In this document: positions 6,316 to 11,235 of the stretch, piece by piece
Layout of the letters: every line of letters begins with the position of its first letter
How positions within the stretch are numbered: position 1 is the first letter of the stretch
NCBI GenBank assembly: GCA_019689695.1
Contig: JADGHA010000100.1
Location: 1 to 11,235, forward strand
DNA from: Micromonosporaceae bacterium
GTDB taxonomy: Bacteria; Actinomycetota; Actinomycetes; Mycobacteriales; Micromonosporaceae
Reading direction: 5' to 3'
DNA: 11,235 bases
Notes under the pieces: generated by a model
Database searches by the model: none
What the model saw: only the letters and a program-made list of their open reading frames with translations
Told to the model about the DNA's origin: nothing
Position numbers and translations under genes: made by a program

Positions 6316-7284
6316 TTAACCTTCCCCGCCCGCCTTCGCCGCCCAGCCGAGCGACTGCCGGCGGGTCAGCATGAGCCAGACCGCGGATATCGCCAGCACG
6401 ACCAGGAAGAACAAGGTGGACGCCGCCGCCGCGTAGCCGGTGCGGTAGCTGGTGAAGCCGACGTCGTAGATGTACTGCAGGACCGAGCGGGTGCTGAAGT
6501 TGGGCCCGCCGTCGGTCATGATGTACATCTGGTCGAAGACCTTCAGCGACGCGATGATCTGCAGCACCACCACCAGCGCCGTGGTACGGCCCAACAGCGG
6601 TATGGTCACGCGGCGGATCTGCTGCCACGGGCCGGCCCCGTCGATCGCCGACGCCTCGTAGAGTTCCCGCGGGATCTCCTGCAGCCCGGCAAGGTAGAGC
6701 ACGAAGTTGAAGCCGAGCGTCCACCACACCGTGGTGATGGCCAGCGAGACCATCGCCCAGTTCTGGTCGCCCAGCCAGTTCGGCTCGGTGAGCCCGACCG
6801 AGGTGACTATCTTGCCGGCCAGGCCGAGCGCCGGGGTGTAGAGGAACAGCCAGATCAGCGCCACGACGGCCGACGGCAGCACGTACGGCAGGAAGAAGGC
6901 GAGCCGGAAGAACCACCGTCCACGCGGGACCCGCTCGGCCAGGATGGCGAAGACCAGCGCGAGCACCACCAGCGGCGGCGTGGTCAGGATGGTGAACCAG
7001 ATGGTGTGCCACAGCGAGTGCCAGAAGTCGGAGCTGCCCAACGCCTCCGCGTAGTTGTCGAACCCGGCGAACGACCGCAGCCCGGGCTTGACCATGCTGG
7101 TGTCGAAGAAGCTCATCACCAGCCCGTACAGTGCCGGGCCGATGATGAACAGCACGTAGAGCACGACGAACGGGGCGAGGAACAGCGCCGCGGACCGGCC
7201 GTGACTCTCCGGCCGGCCGGGACGCGCCGGTCCCGGGACGGGCGCGGGCCGGATCCGGTCGACGGCCTCGGTGGTGCTGGCCAT
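6316..7284 (-). CDS. ABC sugar transporter permease, MalF-like (CUT1)
   Basis: A 322-aa inner-membrane permease. A Pro/Arg-rich cytoplasmic N-terminus (1-31) is followed by about six membrane segments near 32-60, 92-117, 125-149, 178-200, 232-250 and 283-306. The EAA loop lies at 207-231 (ELYEASAIDGAGPWQQIRRV). Further family marks are FDQMYIMTDGGP (250-261), typical of MalF/UgpA-like subunits. It should form a heterodimeric channel with the MalG-like permease next to it. ATG 7284 has AGGAGG 7-8 nt upstream. It lies 52 nt after the binding-protein gene on the same strand, so it is probably co-transcribed. No ATP-binding subunit gene is present in the window. Confidence 0.93.
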   Translation of the reverse strand: MASTTEAVDRIRPAPVPGPARPGRPESHGRSAALFLAPFVVLYVLFIIGPALYGLVMSFFDTSMVKPGLRSFAGFDNYAEALGSSDFWHSLWHTIWFTILTTPPLVVLALVFAILAERVPRGRWFFRLAFFLPYVLPSAVVALIWLFLYTPALGLAGKIVTSVGLTEPNWLGDQNWAMVSLAITTVWWTLGFNFVLYLAGLQEIPRELYEASAIDGAGPWQQIRRVTIPLLGRTTALVVVLQIIASLKVFDQMYIMTDGGPNFSTRSVLQYIYDVGFTSYRTGYAAAASTLFFLVVLAISAVWLMLTRRQSLGWAAKAGGEG

Positions 7285-7336
7285 GGGTCAACCTCCTTCG
7301 TGGCGTCGGTCCGGCTCCCTGGTGGTCCTTCGCCGG

Positions 7337-8695
7337 TCAGACCGGGGGCGCGGTCTTGGCGAGTACCGACAGCTTCGACCGGATCTGCGCGATGGCAACG
7401 TCGGGAGAGAACTGGCCGGACTCGACCCCGCCGACCGCCGAGCCCATGATGGTCTCGAAGACCGACCCGGAGCCGGAGTACCAGCCCGGCGGGTCGTAGA
7501 CCGCGGTGTCCGCGGCGGCGGCGTAGCTGTGCTGCGGGTTGAGCTGGCGGTAGGCGTCGCTGGAGGCGTACGGCTGCCAGGCCGGCACGTGGCCGCCCGC
7601 CGCCCAGACATCGCTCTGGTCCAGCATGGACTTGACGAAGCCCAACGACAGGTCCAGCTGCGCGCGGTCCTGGCCGGGCAGCACCGGAAGCACCAGCGTG
7701 TGCGAGTCGGCCTGCACCGCGTGCGGTCCGCCGAACACGTTCGGCACGAGCGTCATGCTGAACGGCATCTTGGCCGTCTGGAACGTGGTGATCTCCCACT
7801 CACCGTTGAGATGGAAACCCGCCTTGCCGTCCGCGAACAGTGCGATCGCGCCCTGGTAGTCGGAGACCGGGATCAGTCCCTTCTCGACGGTCAGGCTGCG
7901 CAGGTAGTCCAGCACCCGCTTGGCCTTCGCGTCGTCGAGCACGATCTCGGTCCCGTTCTCCGCGAGCACCTCGCCTTCCAGCTGCGAGTAGAACGTCTGG
8001 AACAGCCGCCAGCACGAGGCGGAGTCGGCATTGATGCCGTGTGTCGCGCCGTAGGCGCCGGTCACCTGCTTGACCTTGGTCAGCGCGTCGGCGAACGCCT
8101 CCTCGCCGACGATCGGAACGAGCTGGCCGTTCGAGTCGAGCAGGCCGGCCTTTTCGCACACGTCGGTGTTGTAGAAGAGCACGAACGGATGGGTGTCGAT
8201 CGGGATGGCATAGATCTTCCCGTCCACCAGGCTCGCCTGCCACGCCCGCTGGTTGAACTTGTCCGGCGTCATGCCGTGCCGGGCCAGGTCGTCCGGGTGC
8301 AGCTCCTGCAGCAGGCCCGCCTGGACCAGCGTCTTCATCCGGGTCAGGTGGGACACCGCGACGTTCGGCGGCTTGCCACCGACCGTGGCCAGCGACAGCT
8401 TGGTGTAGTACGGGTCGCCCCAGCTGAGCGTGACCGCCTGCAGCTTGGTGTCCGGGTGGGCCTTGCGGTAGCCGTCCTCCATCTGCTGCATGCGGACGCC
8501 GTCGCCGCCACCGAACAGGTTCCAGTAGTCGACCGTCCCAGGGTCCAGCCGGGTGTTGGCCAGCCCGGCGCCCACCGGCGTGGAACAGCCGGCGAGGGCC
8601 GCGAAGCCGGCGCCGGCGAATGCCGCGCGGAGCAGCCCGCGCCGGGTCAGGTGGGGGGCAGAGTCGGTGCTGCGGTGCGGGCCGTGTGCGGTCAT
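7337..8695 (-). CDS. Sugar-binding lipoprotein of an ABC importer, Tat-type signal
   Basis: A 452-aa extracellular solute-binding protein (SBP family 1, CUT1 type). The N-terminus has a twin-arginine motif TRRGLLR (17-23), a hydrophobic stretch, and lipobox LAGC with lipidated C37, so it should be exported folded by Tat and anchored to the outer face of the membrane. Typical binding-protein segments follow: YWNLFGGGDGVRM, a GDPYYTKL stretch, AIPIDTHPFVLFYNTDV, ADGKAGFHLNGEWEI. ATG 8695 is chosen because AGGGAGG lies 6 nt upstream and the signal peptide begins correctly; in-frame starts further up, at 8782, would add 29 residues ahead of the signal. First gene of the transporter unit, divergent from the GntR regulator, behind a TTGACA box next to a palindrome. 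The ligand is inferred from the GH51 partner to be an arabinose-containing oligosaccharide; another sugar cannot be excluded. Confidence 0.93.
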   Translation of the reverse strand: MTAHGPHRSTDSAPHLTRRGLLRAAFAGAGFAALAGCSTPVGAGLANTRLDPGTVDYWNLFGGGDGVRMQQMEDGYRKAHPDTKLQAVTLSWGDPYYTKLSLATVGGKPPNVAVSHLTRMKTLVQAGLLQELHPDDLARHGMTPDKFNQRAWQASLVDGKIYAIPIDTHPFVLFYNTDVCEKAGLLDSNGQLVPIVGEEAFADALTKVKQVTGAYGATHGINADSASCWRLFQTFYSQLEGEVLAENGTEIVLDDAKAKRVLDYLRSLTVEKGLIPVSDYQGAIALFADGKAGFHLNGEWEITTFQTAKMPFSMTLVPNVFGGPHAVQADSHTLVLPVLPGQDRAQLDLSLGFVKSMLDQSDVWAAGGHVPAWQPYASSDAYRQLNPQHSYAAAADTAVYDPPGWYSGSGSVFETIMGSAVGGVESGQFSPDVAIAQIRSKLSVLAKTAPPV

Positions 8696-8774
8696 CTTCG
8701 GCCTCCCTGCCGATCGGCGAGCGGGTTGGGGCGGCAGGATTTCGGACATCTTTCGATATCTCGGATTGACCTTG

Positions 8775-8804
8775 ATCGTCATTTTCGGTGCCTGTGACTG
8801 TCAA
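8775..8804 (-). promoter_or_regulatory. Predicted promoter of the transporter operon
   Basis: On the - strand a perfect TTGACA (8804-8799) is followed after 18 bp by GACGAT (8780-8775), a weak -10. Transcription would start near 8768, giving a leader of about 73 nt. The -35 box directly abuts the palindrome at 8805-8817. Confidence 0.5.
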
Positions 8805-8817
8805 CACATCAGATGAG
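8805..8817. promoter_or_regulatory. Operator copy A of the GntR-type regulator (transporter side)
   Basis: CACATCAGATGAG matches copy B (CTCATCAGATGAG) at 12 of 13 positions and is palindromic apart from that base. It sits immediately upstream of the transporter TTGACA box. Short odd palindromes of this kind are usual for GntR/FadR-family dimers. The assignment to the neighbouring regulator is inference. Confidence 0.6.
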
Positions 8818-8850
8818 CCCGTTACGTTTTCGTTACCTTGCCCGGGTCCC

Positions 8851-8868
8851 CACGGAAACTTTTCCGTG
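8851..8868. promoter_or_regulatory. 18-bp perfect palindrome in the divergent region
   Basis: CACGGAAACTTTTCCGTG has 8-bp perfect arms (8851-8858, 8861-8868) around CT. Its sequence is unrelated to the two 13-bp palindromes, so it probably binds a different regulator. It lies midway between the divergent genes, where a transcription terminator would make little sense. Confidence 0.6.
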
Positions 8869-8924
8869 CTAGCCCTCCCCTATCGCTCACGATCACTCAG
8901 GTAACCTGCCGGTCCAGTAGCCTG

Positions 8925-8937
8925 CTCATCAGATGAG
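8925..8937. promoter_or_regulatory. Operator copy B of the GntR-type regulator (regulator side)
   Basis: CTCATCAGATGAG is a perfect palindrome, 6-bp arms around A. It covers the ATG (8933-8935) of the regulator gene. Binding here would fit autoregulation by blocking transcription or its start. Confidence 0.6.
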
Positions 8938-9676
8938 CGCCGGCCAATCCAGGAGGGAGCAACCGCTGAGTGCACACCAACGGGTCGTCACCGAACTCGA
9001 ACGGCTCGTCTTCGGCGAGCTGGAGCCCGGGTCGCCCCTGCCGTCCGAGGCCGAGCTCGCCGAGGGCCTGAGCGTCAGCCGGCTGACCGTGCGCGAGGCG
9101 GTCAAGTCCCTACAGGCCCGCGGGCTCATCCAGGTGCGGCACGGCCGGCGGCCGGTCATCGCACCGCTGAGCGCGACCGGCATCGAGGACTTCTTCGCCA
9201 CCAGCGTGCGCCGCGACCCCCGCCGGCTGCTCGACCTGCTCGAGGTCCGGCGCGCGCTCGAAGTGCACATCGCCGGGCTCGCCGCCCGCAACGTGAACCG
9301 GTCGACCGCCACCGCGATGCAGGACGCCCTGGCCGCCATGCAGCGCTCCGTCGACGACCCCGAGGCGTTCAACGCCGCCGACGTCCGGTTCCACGAGGCC
9401 CTCGCCGCCGCCAGCGGCAACCAGATCCTGACCTTCCTCATCGAGGCGATGCAGCAACCGCTGCGGACCAGCCGGCTGCAGAGCCGGCGCGGCCACATCG
9501 CGCGCGGCCGGCCGCTGACCGACGTCATCGACGAGCACGCCCGCATCTACGACCGCGTCATGGCCGGCGACGCGGCCGGCGCCGAGGCCGCGATGCGCGA
9601 GCATCTCGCCCAGACAGAACGTTCCCTGTACGCGGCACTGGACCTGCCGCTCGGCGCAACCGAGAGGACCCCATGA
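8933..9676 (+). CDS. GntR-family transcriptional regulator, FadR subfamily (FCD domain)
   Basis: A 247-aa DNA-binding regulator from ATG 8933. The winged helix-turn-helix is at about 14-77, with LPSEAELAEGLSVSRLTVRE (36-55) as the recognition region and a wing at HGRRPVI (70-76). The FCD ligand domain covers about 98-236. Its usual metal/ligand residues are seen: D150 and H154 (ADVRFHEAL), H202 (IDEHARIYD) and H224 (MREHL). Members sense sugar acids, sugars or other small acids, mostly as repressors. The stop overlaps the arabinofuranosidase ATG by 4 nt (ATGA), so the two are co-translated. The start is uncertain: ATG 8933 has no Shine-Dalgarno and lies in the palindrome, while AGGAGG at 8951-8956 precedes an in-frame CTG at 8966. 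Either the mRNA is leaderless or the true protein is 236 aa; both keep the whole DNA-binding domain. It likely controls itself, GH51 and the divergent transporter. Confidence 0.93.
   Translation: MSAGQSRREQPLSAHQRVVTELERLVFGELEPGSPLPSEAELAEGLSVSRLTVREAVKSLQARGLIQVRHGRRPVIAPLSATGIEDFFATSVRRDPRRLLDLLEVRRALEVHIAGLAARNVNRSTATAMQDALAAMQRSVDDPEAFNAADVRFHEALAAASGNQILTFLIEAMQQPLRTSRLQSRRGHIARGRPLTDVIDEHARIYDRVMAGDAAGAEAAMREHLAQTERSLYAALDLPLGATERTP
8951..8956 (+). promoter_or_regulatory. Shine-Dalgarno inside the start of the GntR gene
   Basis: AGGAGG lies 9 nt before an in-frame CTG (8966) and 16 nt after the ATG (8933). No in-frame ATG or GTG is suitably spaced; the GTG at 8970-8972 is out of frame. 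It suggests a CTG start, or is a chance purine run. Confidence 0.4.
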
Positions 9677-11187
9677 AACAGGCCCGCATCATCCTGGACC
9701 CCCGCAGCGTCGTCGCCCCGGTGCGCCGGCGCACCTTCGGCTCCTTCGTCGAGCACCTCGGCCGCTGTGTCTACACAGGAATCTTCGAGCCCGGTCACCC
9801 GGCCGCCGACGAGGACGGCTTCCGCACCGACGTGCTCAACCTCGTCCGCGAGCTGGGCGTCTCCACCATCCGCTACCCCGGCGGGAACTTCGTCTCCTCG
9901 TACCGCTGGGAGGACGGCGTGGGCCCCGTCGCGGAGCGACCCACCCGCCTGGACCTCGCCTGGCACAGCCTGGAGACCAACGCCTTCGGCGTCGACGAGT
10001 TCATGCGCTGGGTCGCCAAGGCCGGCGTCGAGCCCATCATGGCGATCAACCTCGGCACCCGCGGCATCGAGGCCGCACTCGACCTGCTGGAGTACACCAA
10101 CCACCCGTCCGGCACCCGGCTGTCCGACTGGCGCCGCGCCAACGGCTCCGACCAGCCGTACCGCATCCGCATGTGGTGCCTGGGCAACGAAATGGACGGC
10201 CCCTGGCAGATCGGCCAGAAGACCGCCACCGAGTACGGCCGCATCGCCGCCCAGACCGCCAGCGCCATGCGCCGTATCGACCCGGACCTGCAGCTGATCG
10301 CCTGCGGCTCCTCGCACTCGGCGATGCCCACCTTCGGCGACTGGGAACGCGAGGTGCTGACCCAGGCGTACGACCAGGTCGACATGATCTCCCTGCACGC
10401 GTACTACCAGCAACACGGCGACGACCTGCCGAGCTTCCTCGCGTCCGCCGAGAACATGGACCACTTCATCGACTCGGTGGTGGCGATCGCCGACTCTGTA
10501 CGCGCGGTCCGCCGGGCCGACAAGAAGATCATGGTCGCCTTCGACGAGTGGAACGTCTGGTACCAGGACGCCGCGCCGTCGGTGCTCCCCTCCGGCGACG
10601 ACTGGCCGGTCGCGCCCAGGCTGCTGGAGGACCGCTACAACGTCGCGGACGCGGTCGTCGTCGGCAACCTCCTGATCAGCCTGCTGCGGCACAGCGACCG
10701 GGTCGCGGCGGCATGCCAGGCCCAGCTGGTCAACGTGATCGCACCGATCATGACGGAGCCGGGCGGCGAAGCGTGGCGGCAGACCATCTTCCACCCCTTC
10801 GCCCGTACCGCCGCCAACGCGCGAGGCGTCGTCCTGGACTCGCGTGCGATCGGGGACACCGTGACCACCTCCCGGTACGGGGACGTGACCGCCGTCGACT
10901 CCGTGGCCACCTGGGACGCCTCGTCACGCTCCGCCGCCGTGTTCCTGGTGAACCGGTCCACTTCGGACGACGCCGAGGTGTCCATCGAGGCCGGTGCGCT
11001 CGGCGTGGACACCGTCGCCGAATGCGTGACGATCAGCGGCCCCGACCCGTACGCGAAGAACGCGCTCGGCGAGCCCGACCGCGCCGAGCCCCAACCCAAC
11101 AAGCAGGTGGAACTCACTGGGGGGACAGTGGCCGTAACGCTTTCCCCAATCTCCTGGACGATGCTGCGTCTGGGCGCGGCGGCATAG
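9673..11187 (+). CDS. abfA: GH51 alpha-L-arabinofuranosidase, intracellular
   Basis: A 504-aa glycoside hydrolase of family 51 (EC 3.2.1.55), removing terminal alpha-L-arabinofuranosyl groups from arabino-oligosaccharides with retention. The (beta/alpha)8 barrel covers about 15-385 and the C-terminal beta domain the rest. The acid/base is E173 in WCLGNEMDGPWQIG and the nucleophile E292 in AFDEWNVWY. Also typical are GSFVEHLGRCVYTGI (23-37), RYPGGNFVSSYRWEDG (67-82) and SLHAYY (240-245). There is no signal peptide, as in Geobacillus-type AbfA, so it acts on imported short saccharides. ATG 9673 overlaps the regulator's stop, with AGAGGA a few bases upstream. Full length; no key residue is missing. 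It forms a two-gene operon with the regulator and its substrate is probably delivered by the divergent transporter. Confidence 0.96.
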   Translation: MKQARIILDPRSVVAPVRRRTFGSFVEHLGRCVYTGIFEPGHPAADEDGFRTDVLNLVRELGVSTIRYPGGNFVSSYRWEDGVGPVAERPTRLDLAWHSLETNAFGVDEFMRWVAKAGVEPIMAINLGTRGIEAALDLLEYTNHPSGTRLSDWRRANGSDQPYRIRMWCLGNEMDGPWQIGQKTATEYGRIAAQTASAMRRIDPDLQLIACGSSHSAMPTFGDWEREVLTQAYDQVDMISLHAYYQQHGDDLPSFLASAENMDHFIDSVVAIADSVRAVRRADKKIMVAFDEWNVWYQDAAPSVLPSGDDWPVAPRLLEDRYNVADAVVVGNLLISLLRHSDRVAAACQAQLVNVIAPIMTEPGGEAWRQTIFHPFARTAANARGVVLDSRAIGDTVTTSRYGDVTAVDSVATWDASSRSAAVFLVNRSTSDDAEVSIEAGALGVDTVAECVTISGPDPYAKNALGEPDRAEPQPNKQVELTGGTVAVTLSPISWTMLRLGAAA

Positions 11188-11235
11188 CACGGCGCGGTTC
11201 ACGGTCGGCCGCTCCCGAAACTGCCTGCTCCGAGG

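Noticed and set aside
7271..8797. Long + strand open frame opposite the sugar-binding protein
   Set aside because: Its product is a low-complexity Arg/Gly/Val-rich string with no domain. The - strand frame has a Tat signal, lipobox and SBP motifs. Long antisense frames are common in such GC-rich DNA.
8898..8908. CAGGTAACCTG as a further operator
   Set aside because: It is palindromic with 5-bp arms, but too short to separate from chance and has no second copy in the region.
9547..10794. - strand open frame opposite the GH51 gene
   Set aside because: Composition is typical of an antisense shadow; the + strand carries both GH51 catalytic glutamates.
11188..11235. Terminator or gene after the GH51 gene
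   Set aside because: The remaining 48 bases show no convincing stem-loop or start of a gene.

Overview
The window is very GC-rich DNA in which nearly every codon of the real genes ends in G or C. It encodes actinobacterial-type proteins: a PAC2-family protein, a DUF1648/DUF5808 membrane protein, a Tat-type sugar-binding lipoprotein and sugar permeases without a local ATPase. The best guess is a soil actinomycete, perhaps Micromonosporaceae; the family-level placement is inference. The window holds ten protein genes, all apparently intact. I see no rRNA, tRNA, transposase, integrase or CRISPR array.

Left part (1-4138), all on +: a PAC2-family protein, a class I SAM-dependent methyltransferase, a block of short tandem repeats, an 82-aa orphan protein, an eight-helix DUF1648/DUF5808 membrane protein, and a nucleotidyltransferase-fold protein resembling aminoglycoside/lincosamide adenylyltransferases. 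These look like single genes without one common pathway. Two of them end in short direct repeats that span the stop codon.

Right part (4139-11187) is a sugar-utilisation locus. On the - strand run a lipoprotein sugar-binding protein, two CUT1-type permeases and, behind its own promoter, an L-rhamnose-isomerase-family enzyme. On the + strand, diverging from the binding protein, a GntR/FadR-type regulator overlaps by 4 nt an intracellular GH51 alpha-L-arabinofuranosidase. The likely logic is that the transporter takes up arabinose-containing oligosaccharides using a shared ATPase encoded elsewhere, GH51 releases L-arabinose inside the cell, and the GntR protein senses a product and controls both arms.

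The most informative non-coding DNA is the 237-bp divergent region at 8696-8932. It carries two copies of a 13-bp palindrome (CTCATCAGATGAG and a one-mismatch copy). One touches a perfect TTGACA -35 box of the transporter and the other lies over the regulator's ATG. A separate 18-bp perfect palindrome lies between them. The isomerase gene has a different, LacI-like 14-bp palindrome overlapping its ribosome binding site, so it appears to answer to a second regulator not encoded here. The isomerase also has Asp where the characterised Pseudomonas enzyme, as I recall it, has a metal-binding His. I found no clearly new multi-gene system; the points worth follow-up are the two-signal regulation, the isomerase substitution and the stop-codon repeats.
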